Source: Streptococcus sp. CF8_St5-11 (GTDB taxonomy: Bacteria; Bacillota; Bacilli; Lactobacillales; Streptococcaceae). Taken from it: 64,000 nt of DNA. Under the pieces are notes generated by a model. The model worked only from the letters and a program-made list of their open reading frames with translations. It searched no databases and had not been told where the DNA came from. Location: contig NZ_JANCOJ010000001.1 of assembly GCF_024295625.1 (NCBI RefSeq), positions 186,001 through 250,000 on the forward strand. Direction: 5' to 3'. Positions 10,242 to 18,442 of this stretch are shown here, in pieces; the stretch's first letter is position 1; every line of letters starts with the position of its first letter. The position numbers were made by a program, and so were the translations under genes.

Positions 10242-11976
10242 CTGCTTCTCCTTTCCCTTGTGTTTGCATTTCATATACTTCTTGGTAGATGGCATTGGTC
10301 GCAAGCAATTCCTCGTGACGACCGATCGCATCGATTTGGCCATCATTCATCACAATAATACGATCTGCATCTTGAATAGAGGAAATCCGTTGACCAATGA
10401 TGATTTTGGTAATCTCTTTCAAGCTGGTTGCCAATCCTTGACGAATCAAACTATCTGTCTTGGTATCGACCGCTGAAGTCGAATCATCCAAGATCAAGAT
10501 CTTCGGATTCATAAGAAGGGCACGCGCGATACAGAGACGCTGGCGTTGACCACCAGAGACGTTGGATCCCCCACGCTCAATCATGGTGTCATAGCCCTCT
10601 TTGAAATCTTGAATAAATTCATCGGCTTGGGCAATCTTACAAGCTGCGATGATCTCTTCATCCGTCGCCTCTTTATTTCCCCAGCGCATATTTTCTTTAA
10701 TCGTACCAGAGAAAAGAACATTGGTCTGAAGAACCATGGCCACTTGCTTACGAAGGGAATCAAGATCGTATTCTTTGACATCGTGGCCTGCTACTGTCAC
10801 CCGACCAGACTCGACATCATAGAGACGAGGAATCAACTGCACCAAGCTTGATTTTCCTGATCCTGTTCCTCCCAAGATACCAATCACTTCCCCTGAACGA
10901 ATAGAAAGATTAATCCCTTGTAAGACATGGGTCTTGTCGCCATTTTCATCGGTATAAGCAAAGGTCACATCCTCAAAGTTGATGGAGCCATCAGCAACTT
11001 CTTTGATCCCATTTTCTGGAGAGTCAATCGTCGTTTTGGTCGTCAAGACTTCATTGATCCGCTCGACAGAGGCCATGGAAATCGACAACATGACAAAGAT
11101 CATCATAAACATCATGAGCGACATGAGAATGGTCATGGTGTAGCTAAACATAGAAGTCAGATTCCCAGTGGAGAGTTGGCCACCAACGATCAGATGAGCC
11201 CCAATCCAAGAGATCAAAAGGAAAGAAGCATACATGGAAAGCATCATAGCTGGGCTACTCAAGACAACGATACGGATAGCCTTCATAAACATGTTATAAA
11301 TCCGGCGTGAAGCTTTTTTGAATTTAACGGTTTCATCTGCTTCCTTAACGTAGGACTTCACCACTCGCATATTGGTGATGTTTTCCTGAATGCTGTTGTT
11401 GAGATTGTCATAAGCTTCAAATACTTCTGTGAAGAGTGGATAAACAATCTTCATGATGATGCTTAAGACAGCTGCCAAAAAGATGGTCACATAGACAAAG
11501 ATCATGGCCATTTCCGGATTGATCAAGAAACAAGCCACAATGGCAAAGATCAAATTGAGCGGTGCCCGTACACAGATCCGGATCACCATTTGATAGGCAT
11601 TTTGCACATTGGTTACGTCCGTCATCATCCGAGTGACTAACCCACCTGATGAGAACTGATCAATATTCTCAAATGAGAAGGTTTGAACCTTTTTGAAAAT
11701 GGCCCGACGAAGGTTTTTAGCAAAACCAGCCGATGCATAGGCGCCATAACGGGCAGACTGCATCCCACAAAAGAGGGAGCAAAAGGCACAGACCAGCATG
11801 AGCCCACCGTAAAACAAAATATTGTTCATGTTTCTTTGTTGAACACCTTGGTCCAAAAGACTCGCCATGACAAAGGGAATCGAAATCTCAAACATGACTT
11901 CAAAGACCATGAACAAGGAAGCCAAAATCGAGGGCTTCTTGAATTCCTTGATCTCGGAAATTAAGGATCGAATCAT
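10231..11976 (-). CDS. ABC exporter half-transporter, degenerate-site subunit
   Basis: A 581-residue partner of the preceding entry: membrane domain plus ATPase domain. Walker A GGTGSGKSS starts at residue 369 and the signature VSGGQ is normal (473-477), but the catalytic glutamate after Walker B is D498 (LILDDSTS) and the switch histidine is Q529 (IIGQRISS). This is the pattern of the non-catalytic half in heterodimers such as LmrCD, BmrCD and TM287/288. The ATG at 11976 follows GGAGGT closely; the longer frame starts at a TTG inside that ribosome binding site. It is the first gene of a two-gene operon. Confidence 0.92.
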   Translation of the reverse strand: MIRSLISEIKEFKKPSILASLFMVFEVMFEISIPFVMASLLDQGVQQRNMNNILFYGGLMLVCAFCSLFCGMQSARYGAYASAGFAKNLRRAIFKKVQTFSFENIDQFSSGGLVTRMMTDVTNVQNAYQMVIRICVRAPLNLIFAIVACFLINPEMAMIFVYVTIFLAAVLSIIMKIVYPLFTEVFEAYDNLNNSIQENITNMRVVKSYVKEADETVKFKKASRRIYNMFMKAIRIVVLSSPAMMLSMYASFLLISWIGAHLIVGGQLSTGNLTSMFSYTMTILMSLMMFMMIFVMLSISMASVERINEVLTTKTTIDSPENGIKEVADGSINFEDVTFAYTDENGDKTHVLQGINLSIRSGEVIGILGGTGSGKSSLVQLIPRLYDVESGRVTVAGHDVKEYDLDSLRKQVAMVLQTNVLFSGTIKENMRWGNKEATDEEIIAACKIAQADEFIQDFKEGYDTMIERGGSNVSGGQRQRLCIARALLMNPKILILDDSTSAVDTKTDSLIRQGLATSLKEITKIIIGQRISSIQDADRIIVMNDGQIDAIGRHEELLATNAIYQEVYEMQTQGKGEADEN

Positions 11977-12106
11977 TATTACCTCCAATGTTATTCATAC
12001 TTTTTCCTGCGGTAGAAGCAAAGCTTCTTTCCATCGAAAATAGGTCAAAACACACAAAATTCCCTGAGGGAAAGACCCTAGGGATTACGCGTTTTTTATA
12101 GTTTTC

Positions 12107-12135
12107 ATTGTAACCTAAATTGCAAAAAAATGCAA
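12107..12135 (-). promoter_or_regulatory. Promoter of the ABC exporter operon
   Basis: The minus strand reads TTGCAT, 17 bp, TACAAT. Transcription would start near 12100, leaving a leader of about 125 nt with two hairpins (near 12061-12084 and 12012-12031). Nothing else is seen between 11977 and 12178. Confidence 0.75.
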
Positions 12136-12178
12136 GATTTTTAGACAGAATCCGTTTTTCTGTTGATCTAGTACAAAA

Positions 12179-12353
12179 GAGGCTGGGACAAAAGTCCTAG
12201 CCTCTCAATTGTTTTTGGATTGTCGAGCAAGACGCAGTGGCTGAGTGGGCTATACTACGCTGATTTTATCAGCTTTTACAGCCCTACTCAACTGTGCGGA
12301 GGTGGGACGACGAAATCGAATTCTAACGAATTACCAATTTCTGTCCTACTCTC
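12179..12353 (-). repeat. 175-bp three-hairpin repeat, copy 1 (terminator function)
   Basis: Nearly identical, in reverse orientation, to 34489-34663. Read on the minus strand it runs GAGAGTAGGAC ... GTCCCAC (outer hairpin with an inner GAAAT/ATTTC stem), GAGTAGGGCT ... AGCCCACTC (middle hairpin), then GAGGCTAGGAC-TTTT-GTCCCAGCCTC followed by TTTTG. It begins 8 bp after the stop of the FtsX-like permease gene, so its last hairpin acts as that operon's terminator. Confidence 0.85.
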
Positions 12354-12361
12354 TTTTCTAT

Positions 12362-13507
12362 TTATTCAGCTAAGAGCACTTCTTTGATGGTTTGTTTTTG
12401 GAGTTTTCTGTTGGATAGATAAAACAGGCTTTCATAAACCACCGCAAAACCAAGCAAGGTCCAGAAGCACACATTCCCATCAAAGTGATGCTCAATCTTT
12501 TCAGGAACCGTATCTTTGATCACACCGATCAAAATTTCCATGATACCGTATTGGTAAACCGTCCCAAGAACAAATCCTAGATAAGCCCAGAAACGATAGG
12601 GAGCGAGAATATGACTTTGGCATTCACGATCGGTGTAGCCAAATGCCTTCATCAAAGCTAAAGTTTCGCGACTTTCTGAGACAACAATCCCCAATGACAA
12701 AAAGAGTATCGAGAAAGAAAGGATCAAGCCGATCATGATCATCATGGTTTGGATGATGTCATCTGTGTAATCTCTTAAGCCAAAGGACAATTGGACCATG
12801 GCCGCAAAACACATAGAGCCAAAGACCACAAAAAACAAGATCGATTTTCTCCCCCATATCAGTGACGAGGACAGCTCTTTTAGGAAAGATTTGTCTTTCT
12901 TGGGAGCCCTCTTTCTCCTTTTGACCTTGATCGGACTTGGGGACTTTTTCAATAAACGAAGCGCCGGGGTTTGTAGTTGTCTTCTAGCATATCCAATCGC
13001 GAGAAGCATAAAGAAGGTCGTTGGCAGGATCACCAAAGCAAGCAAGAGCTGCCAGTGAAAATGAATGGTGATTTCTGGCAAAATCCCCTTCTCATTACGA
13101 AAGTCATAAAAATGTCCCATCATGAGAAATGAAGCGAAATAGCCAAGAAGCGCTCCAGCTCCAAAACTGAGTCCAAAGGCCCAAAATCGTTTCGCCAACT
13201 GGCCATTGCTATAGCCCAAAGCCTTTAAAATCCCTAATTGTTCCTTGTGGTCATCAACAAATTGTTTGATATAAAAACACATGAGAAGGATCGACGTCAA
13301 GGACAAGACGACCCCACTGACCATGGCCACCATCCAGGAAAGCGAAACCTGGGCATCATAGTAGGTCTGAATCATGGGATTGGTTTTCGAAATCTCCACC
13401 TGCTCGATATCCAGGTAAAAATTCAAGAAGAGATTGGCCACAAAGACCGCACAAGCCCCAATGATACTGACGACAACTAATTTTCGAATATCTTTTACTG
13501 AAAACAT
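12362..13507 (-). CDS. FtsX-like (MacB type) ABC transporter permease
   Basis: A 381-residue membrane protein with an N-terminal helix (residues about 9-30), then two FtsX-like helix groups and basic loops (KVKRRKRAPKK). It starts 3 bp after the stop of the ATPase gene and forms a transporter with it. FtsX-like permeases usually move peptides, lipids or antibiotics out of the membrane, or act mechanically; the substrate here is unknown. At 381 residues it is short for a typical FtsX-like permease and has little extracellular domain. It is the last gene of the TetR operon. Confidence 0.85.
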   Translation of the reverse strand: MFSVKDIRKLVVVSIIGACAVFVANLFLNFYLDIEQVEISKTNPMIQTYYDAQVSLSWMVAMVSGVVLSLTSILLMCFYIKQFVDDHKEQLGILKALGYSNGQLAKRFWAFGLSFGAGALLGYFASFLMMGHFYDFRNEKGILPEITIHFHWQLLLALVILPTTFFMLLAIGYARRQLQTPALRLLKKSPSPIKVKRRKRAPKKDKSFLKELSSSLIWGRKSILFFVVFGSMCFAAMVQLSFGLRDYTDDIIQTMMIMIGLILSFSILFLSLGIVVSESRETLALMKAFGYTDRECQSHILAPYRFWAYLGFVLGTVYQYGIMEILIGVIKDTVPEKIEHHFDGNVCFWTLLGFAVVYESLFYLSNRKLQKQTIKEVLLAE

Positions 13508-13510
13508 AGC

Positions 13511-14191
13511 TTACCATCCAATCTCATAGGCAGTCTGAGGCTGATCATTGGTCACAATTTCGGTAATCTTGCCACTATTGACACGAATGATGGTTCTGGC
13601 CATATCCGCAATATTTTGGTTGTGCGTCACCATGATGAGGGTAAAGCCCAGCTTTTCCTTCAATTTCCAGATATAGTCGAGAATCTTGCGCCCTGTTTCT
13701 TCATCGAGAGCTCCCGTCGGCTCATCTAAGAAGAGTATCTCTGGCTTTTTGGCCAAGGCCCGGGCAATAGACACTCTCTGCTGTTCCCCACCAGACAATT
13801 CACTCGGATACTTGTCCAGCTTATCGCCAAGTCCCAAATCCTTGATGATCTGCAAAAAATCATGATTGTCTGCCAGATCAGCTCCCATCTTTACATTCTG
13901 TCTGACCGTCAGATTCGGCAATAGATAATACTGCTGGAAAATAAAGGCAATCTTCTCACGTCTAAAGTCCGTCAATTGAGCATCCGTGAGTTGTGATAAA
14001 TCTTGTCCTTGAATGAGAATATGCCCTTCGTCTACCTTTTCTAAGCCTGATAACACATTTAAGAGAGTTGATTTCCCCGATCCAGAAGGGCCAAGGATAA
14101 CCACATCATCCTGGTCTTGAATCTGCAAATCAATCCCCTTTAAAACCTTGGTTTGGCCGTAACTTTTGTGCACATTTTCTAGTTGAATCAT
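13511..14191 (-). CDS. ABC transporter ATP-binding protein (MacB/LolD type)
   Basis: A 226-residue cytoplasmic ATPase with Walker [10 protein letters not shown], signature LSGGEQQR and Walker [12 protein letters not shown], typical of the LolD/MacB group that drives FtsX-like permeases. The ATG at 14191 overlaps the TetR stop as ATGA, so translation is coupled; the 12 codons of open frame upstream are a shadow of the regulator gene. It is the middle gene of the operon. Confidence 0.92.
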   Translation of the reverse strand: MIQLENVHKSYGQTKVLKGIDLQIQDQDDVVILGPSGSGKSTLLNVLSGLEKVDEGHILIQGQDLSQLTDAQLTDFRREKIAFIFQQYYLLPNLTVRQNVKMGADLADNHDFLQIIKDLGLGDKLDKYPSELSGGEQQRVSIARALAKKPEILFLDEPTGALDEETGRKILDYIWKLKEKLGFTLIMVTHNQNIADMARTIIRVNSGKITEIVTNDQPQTAYEIGW

Positions 14192-14763
14192 TTCTTTCCT
14201 ACCATTTCTTTGATGAGAGATTGACAAACCTCTGTCAGTAATCCAATCACTTCTTCCATGCCGAACTGATAAATACCAGAAGCAACCATAGAGGCCATCC
14301 CGTGCGAGTAGATAAATAGATGCTGGTACAAGCGACTAGCCTCCTCTACAGTCAAAGGATAGTCTGCAACGATCGAATCCAGAACCAATTGGTAACTATG
14401 ATCCTTCATGGGAAGAAAATCTTGAAAGCGACGAATCGGCTCTTTGCTAGGATTTTGGAAAAGCAATTGAAAGAGTTGGGGTTCTTTTGAGGCGAAAAGG
14501 ATATAAGCAACCCCGACGGATCGAAAAGGCTTCTCATCTTCCAAGGCCTTACGAATATACTCCACCACGACCATTTCCGCAGCACCAATAACCTCTGCTT
14601 GTAACTCAGCCATATTAGCAAATTGCCCAAAAATGACTCTCGGTGTGGCTCCTAGTTTCTCCGCTAATGCTCGAGCCGTCAAACTAGCCATTCCCTCTTC
14701 TCTCACCAACTGTAAAGCCGTCCCAATGATAGCCTCTTTACTAAATTTGACCTTAGGTGGCAT
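14188..14763 (-). CDS. TetR family transcriptional regulator, autoregulatory
   Basis: A 191-residue regulator with an N-terminal helix-turn-helix (residues about 10-55: IIGTALQLVREEG ... LTARALAEKLG) and a variable ligand-binding C-terminal part. The ATG at 14763 has AAAGGAG upstream; the longer frame runs back through the promoter. It is the first gene of an operon with an ABC ATPase and an FtsX-like permease. A palindrome lies between its -10 box and start, so it very likely represses its own operon and releases it on binding a ligand of the transporter. Confidence 0.9.
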   Translation of the reverse strand: MPPKVKFSKEAIIGTALQLVREEGMASLTARALAEKLGATPRVIFGQFANMAELQAEVIGAAEMVVVEYIRKALEDEKPFRSVGVAYILFASKEPQLFQLLFQNPSKEPIRRFQDFLPMKDHSYQLVLDSIVADYPLTVEEASRLYQHLFIYSHGMASMVASGIYQFGMEEVIGLLTEVCQSLIKEMVGKK

Positions 14764-14775
14764 AAGACTCCTTTC

Positions 14776-14805
14776 GCGCAACATCTGTTGCGCAACGCTT
14801 GTTGC
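14776..14805 (-). promoter_or_regulatory. Palindromic operator for the TetR regulator
   Basis: GCGCAACA-TC-TGTTGCGC (14776-14793) is a perfect 18-bp inverted repeat. An overlapping GCAAC-GCTT-GTTGC (14792-14805) adds a second site. They lie between the -10 hexamer and the ribosome binding site, over the predicted transcription start, where binding would block RNA polymerase. Confidence 0.75.
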
Positions 14806-14810
14806 ATAAA

Positions 14811-14840
14811 AGAATACCATAAAAAAGAAAGACTTGTCAA
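14811..14840 (-). promoter_or_regulatory. Promoter of the TetR-ABC operon
   Basis: The minus strand reads TTGACA, 18 bp, TATTCT, directly upstream of the palindromic operator. Confidence 0.75.
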
Positions 14841-14866
14841 GAAAAATCTGAAAATCACAAAACAAA

Positions 14867-14900
14867 AAACCAGACCACCGATAAGAGTGGAATCTGGTTT
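14867..14900 (-). terminator. Terminator of the aldo/keto reductase gene
   Basis: The minus strand shows AAACCAGA ... TCTGGTTT arms with an inner CCAC/GTGG stem, followed by TTTTTTG, 12 bp after the stop. Confidence 0.8.
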
Positions 14901-14912
14901 ACTAACAAGATT

Positions 14913-15836
14913 CTAAGGCAAATCATTTCCCGCCGCCAAGTAGATTTGGTACCATTCCTTGCGAGTTAGGGTGACTGTTGCTGCTTTTCCTGCTTCAAGG
15001 ACATGCTGGGGCTTGGTCGTTCCGATGACCGCCTGCATCTTACCAGGATAGCGGAGGACCCAGGCAAGGGCGATAGCTGTCGGTGTGACCTGATATTTTT
15101 TCGCCAAGTCAGTAAGGACGTGATTGAGGGCCGCAAACTCTTCCTTGCCGACAAAATTCCCCTTGAAATAACCATGCTGGAGGACAGACCAAGCTTGAAT
15201 CACCGTATCGGTTAAGCGACAATACTCAAAGACACTGCCATCTCGCACAGCTGCTTTTGGCCCTTCCATGTTGACATGAAAACCGGCTTCAAAGCTAGGC
15301 GTAAAGGCGGCACTCAACTGCAACTGGTTGACCTTGAGTGGTTGTTTGACAGCTGTTTTGAGCAATTCCATCATCATAGGATTTTGATTGGACACCCCAA
15401 AATGACGGACCTTGCCCGCTTTCTCCAAGTGATCAAAAGCTGCCGCCACTTCTTCCGGCTTCATGAGGGCATCCGGTCGGTGAAGGAGGAGACTATCTAA
15501 GCGCTCGATCTGCAGACGCTCGAGGATGCCATCGACGGAGTCCAAAATATAGTCCTTCGAAAAATCAAAATAGGTAAAGCCGTCTTTGCGAATCCCACAC
15601 TTGGACTGAATCCACATCTGGTCCCGAAGATCCGGACGGCGCTTGAGAACCTTCCCCAGCAGGACCTCACACTGGCCATCGCCATAGATATCTGCCAGGT
15701 CAAAGGTGTTGATCCCAATCGACAAGGCTGCCTCCACCAAGGCCTCCACCTCATCTTCACTCATCTGACTGATCCGCATCATCCCAAGGACAATCGTGGA
15801 CAGACGCTCATTTTCAGTAAACTCAATATAGTTCAT
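14913..15836 (-). CDS. Aldo/keto reductase (YdhF-like)
   Basis: A 307-residue NAD(P)H-dependent carbonyl reductase with a TIM-barrel fold. The catalytic set is visible: Asp and Tyr in FDLADIYGDG, Lys in IQSKCG and His in LLLHRPD. The closest general type is E. coli YdhF; the physiological substrate is unknown. Own promoter, AAAAGGAGG ribosome binding site and own terminator, so it is a single-gene unit beside the toxin module. Confidence 0.9.
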   Translation of the reverse strand: MNYIEFTENERLSTIVLGMMRISQMSEDEVEALVEAALSIGINTFDLADIYGDGQCEVLLGKVLKRRPDLRDQMWIQSKCGIRKDGFTYFDFSKDYILDSVDGILERLQIERLDSLLLHRPDALMKPEEVAAAFDHLEKAGKVRHFGVSNQNPMMMELLKTAVKQPLKVNQLQLSAAFTPSFEAGFHVNMEGPKAAVRDGSVFEYCRLTDTVIQAWSVLQHGYFKGNFVGKEEFAALNHVLTDLAKKYQVTPTAIALAWVLRYPGKMQAVIGTTKPQHVLEAGKAATVTLTRKEWYQIYLAAGNDLP

Positions 15837-15860
15837 GTCCGCCTCCTTTTCTGTAGTTCT

Positions 15861-15889
15861 ATTGTAGTGAAAAGGCTTGCAAAAGTCAA
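15861..15889 (-). promoter_or_regulatory. Promoter of the aldo/keto reductase gene
   Basis: The minus strand reads TTGACT, 17 bp, TACAAT, with the ribosome binding site AAAAGGAGG downstream. Confidence 0.75.
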
Positions 15890-15901
15890 TCTGAAATCAA
15901 A

Positions 15902-15927
15902 AAGCCCTCAGAAACAACTGAAGGCTT
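15902..15927 (-). terminator. Terminator at the end of the immunity array
   Basis: The minus strand shows AAGCCTTCAG, loop, CTGAGGGCTT, then TTTGA, 20 bp after the last immunity gene. It shares the 15 bp TCAAAAAGCCCTCAG (15897-15911) with the terminator at the other edge of the module (22063-22077). Confidence 0.8.
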
Positions 15928-15947
15928 ACAGATTGAAATAGAATGCC

Positions 15948-16571
15948 TCATTCGTCGTCATCCAACTCCACTTCTCCATGGATTCGGATGTATTCTTCAT
16001 TTCTGCGGTCATCTTCTGCCCAAACTGGGTCTCTCACATCATCCATAAATGGAATTTCCTCCAGACTCAGCTCATTAGCCTGTTCATAACTCATCGATAG
16101 GATATCTTCATGCCGATTTTTAAATTCCTCCACACTTAACCAGCTCTCTTTGTCATCTTCGCTGATTTGACCCTCAATGGCAGTCGCAATTTCTATCGCC
16201 ATAATATAGAAAGCACGTTTATCAACGGTTAGGAGTTCAAGGTGCTTAGTAGCGATTCTTAAACATTCACCTTTCTCACGAAAGTCCGACATCATAGCAT
16301 CTTCGTAGTCTAGCTCTATATCTTCATATTTATGGGATAAAAAATCATATTTTATCCCTTCCTTAATCTGAACATTACTCCATCTATTATCATGCATCCA
16401 CTTATTTAATTTTAAGTGGATAGAAAGTTTCTCGATTGGTAAATCTAGATACCCTGCATACGACAAGTCAGGTTCTATTCCATCTTTTTCCCCAAACCAC
16501 ATTCTCTTTGCTAGTTCTAAATAATCAAACGGAATTTCTTTTGTATAGTCACCTTTAATATAAATTCTCAA
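15948..16571 (-). CDS. Putative immunity protein 6 of the LXG array
   Basis: A 207-residue soluble acidic protein of the family repeated six times downstream of the LXG toxin. It has the shared N terminus (IYIKGDYTKEIPF ... RMWF), the core LLTVDKRAFYIMAIE and GQISEDDKESW, and an acidic tail (VELDDDE). The central part differs most from the other copies. It starts with TTG, overlapping the previous stop as TTGA, preceded by GAGGAAG. No membrane segment or signal. A role in neutralising LXG toxins is inferred from position only. Confidence 0.75.
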   Translation of the reverse strand: MRIYIKGDYTKEIPFDYLELAKRMWFGEKDGIEPDLSYAGYLDLPIEKLSIHLKLNKWMHDNRWSNVQIKEGIKYDFLSHKYEDIELDYEDAMMSDFREKGECLRIATKHLELLTVDKRAFYIMAIEIATAIEGQISEDDKESWLSVEEFKNRHEDILSMSYEQANELSLEEIPFMDDVRDPVWAEDDRRNEEYIRIHGEVELDDDE

Positions 16572-17190
16572 TCTTCTTCCTCGTCGTCATAAACACGTTC
16601 ACCATGGATTTTGATGTATTCCTCACGAAGTCGTTCTTCTTCATCCCACAAAGGATCCTCTACAAGTTTCAAACTTTTCAGTTCCTCCACGCTGATATCA
16701 GTTGCTTGATCGTAACTTAGTGATAAGACATCCTTGTGCAACTCCTTAAAAGTCTCTACATTCATCCAGGTCTGCTTATCATCCTCACTGATCTGTCCAT
16801 CAATAGCAGAAGCTACCTCGACTGCCATGATATACATAGCACGTTTATCAACCGTTAAAATATCCGCATGAGAGGTTGCGATACGTAGATAATCCCCACT
16901 CTTCCATCCGTAATGAAATTATTTTCAAATTCCAATTGAATATTTTCATCAGAAAACGAATTCCAAGGATCGCTCTTGTTGTATGGTATATGATTCCATC
17001 GTTGATCCTTAAATCGCCATTTATCAAATTGAACTCCAAAAAAGAAATCATCTTGTAGCATCTCATCATCACCCACATTAGAAGTAGTAATCAAATGGCC
17101 ATTCCATTCTTTAAACCACATCTTCCAAACAAGATCTCTTGTCGTAAAGGTTATTTTTTTCTGAAAATTACTCTTGATATATAGTCTCAA
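16568..17190 (-). pseudogene. Putative immunity gene 5, broken by a 4-nt deletion
   Basis: Compared with its neighbour, the copy reads normally from a TTG at 17190 to ...FITDGR, then lacks 4 nt at 16899/16900 (AGA-GTGGGG where the neighbour has AGAGAACGTGGGG). The first frame then stops at 16855. The second half (GDYLRIATSHADILTVDKRAM onward) is intact in another frame to the stop at 16568. The repaired protein would be about 208 residues. The C-terminal half could still be made only if translation restarted at the internal ATG near 16837. A sequencing error cannot be excluded. Confidence 0.8.
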
Positions 17191-17816
17191 TCGTCATCCT
17201 CATCGTCATAAATACGTTCGCCATGGATTTTTATGTATTCTTCACGAAGACGTTCTTCCTCTTCCCATAGAGGATCTCTTACTGGCACCATTGTCTTTAA
17301 TTCTTCCAAACTAATTTCAACCGCTTCATCATAAGTCAGTGAAAGAACATCCTTGTGCAACTTCTTAAAAGTCTCTACATCCATCCAGGTCTGCTTGTCA
17401 TCCTCGCTAATTTTTCCATCAATTGCACTTGCTACCTCGATTGCCATGATATACATAGCACGTTTATCAACCGTTAAAATATCCGTATGAGAGGTTGCGA
17501 TACGTAGATAATCCCCACGTTCTCTCCACTCTGTAATGAAAGTTTTTTCAAATTCAAGGGATATGTTTTCATATTTAAAGGAATTCCACGGATTTTTTAA
17601 ATCATAAGAGGGAATATTATTCCATCTAGAGTCACAAAAACGCCATCTATCAAAGCTTACTACAAAGTAAAAATCATCTTGTAACATGGCATCATCACCG
17701 ACATTTGAGTATGTAATAGGATGACCATTCCATTCCTTAAACCACATTTTCCAGAGTAACTCACTTGTCGTAAAGGTTATTTTTTTCTGAAAATTACTTT
17801 TGATATGGAGTCTCAT
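17187..17816 (-). CDS. Putative immunity protein 4 of the LXG array
   Basis: A 209-residue paralogue with the family pattern: N-terminal RLHIKSNFQKKITF, KMWFKEWNG, the core DILTVDKRAMYIMAIEVAS and an acidic tail (YDDEDDD). The ATG overlaps the previous stop as ATGA. Its 3' half shares an identical 83-nt block (17274-17356) with copy 3 and a 77-nt block with one mismatch (17442-17518) with copy 5, while the 5' halves differ. This points to recent duplication with gene conversion. Confidence 0.75.
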   Translation of the reverse strand: MRLHIKSNFQKKITFTTSELLWKMWFKEWNGHPITYSNVGDDAMLQDDFYFVVSFDRWRFCDSRWNNIPSYDLKNPWNSFKYENISLEFEKTFITEWRERGDYLRIATSHTDILTVDKRAMYIMAIEVASAIDGKISEDDKQTWMDVETFKKLHKDVLSLTYDEAVEISLEELKTMVPVRDPLWEEEERLREEYIKIHGERIYDDEDDD

Positions 17817-18442
17817 TCGTCTTCCTCATCGTCATAAACACGTTCACCATGGATTTTGATGTATTCTTCACGAAGGCGCTCTTCTTCTTCCCATAAAGAA
17901 TCTCTTACTGGCACCATTGTCTTTAATTCTTCCAAACTAATTTCAACCGCTTCATCATAAGTCAGTGAAAGAACATCCTTGTACAACTCCTTAAAAGTCT
18001 CTACATCCATCCAGGTCTCTTTATCATCCTCGCTAATCTGCCCATCAATGGCAGATGCTACTTCAATAGCCATAACGTATAAAGCGCGCTTGTCAACCGT
18101 CAAAATATCTACATGAGTTGAGGCAATTCGAAGAAACTCCCCCTTTTCGCGGTCGTCGGAAATAAAAGCATGTTCAAATTCAAGTTCAATATCTTCATAT
18201 TGCAAGGACAACCAAGGATTGCTCGGAATTATAAAAGAAGCCTTATCCCATCTTTCGTCAACTGAAGCCCATTTGCGCAACTCTGCTCCGAAATAAAAGT
18301 CATCTTGTAGCATCTCATCATCCCCGACATGTGAGAAACTTATTTCTTGACCATTTCTTTCTTTAAACCACATTTTCCATGCGAGTTCTCTGTACCCAAA
18401 TGGCACTTTTTTAGTATAGTCTCCTTTGATATATAGTCTCAT
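17813..18442 (-). CDS. Putative immunity protein 3 of the LXG array
   Basis: A 209-residue paralogue. Shared features: MRLYIKGDYTKK at the start, AWKMWFKE (21-28), GDDEMLQDDFYFG (40-52), ILTVDKRA (113-120), DGQISEDDK (133-141), REEYIKIHGE (191-200) and the acidic end YDDEEDE. The ATG overlaps the previous stop as ATGA. Cytosolic by sequence. Immunity function is inferred from its place after the LXG toxin; no known immunity family was recognised. Confidence 0.75.
   Translation of the reverse strand: MRLYIKGDYTKKVPFGYRELAWKMWFKERNGQEISFSHVGDDEMLQDDFYFGAELRKWASVDERWDKASFIIPSNPWLSLQYEDIELEFEHAFISDDREKGEFLRIASTHVDILTVDKRALYVMAIEVASAIDGQISEDDKETWMDVETFKELYKDVLSLTYDEAVEISLEELKTMVPVRDSLWEEEERLREEYIKIHGERVYDDEEDE

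Noticed and set aside
11859..12033. Short leader frame on the minus strand overlapping the ABC exporter start
   Set aside because: Weak ribosome site and overlap with the exporter frame; kept only as a hint in the leader finding.
14188..14865. Longer 225-residue start for the TetR regulator
   Set aside because: It would place the operator and promoter inside the coding region; the ATG at 14763 has AAAGGAG.
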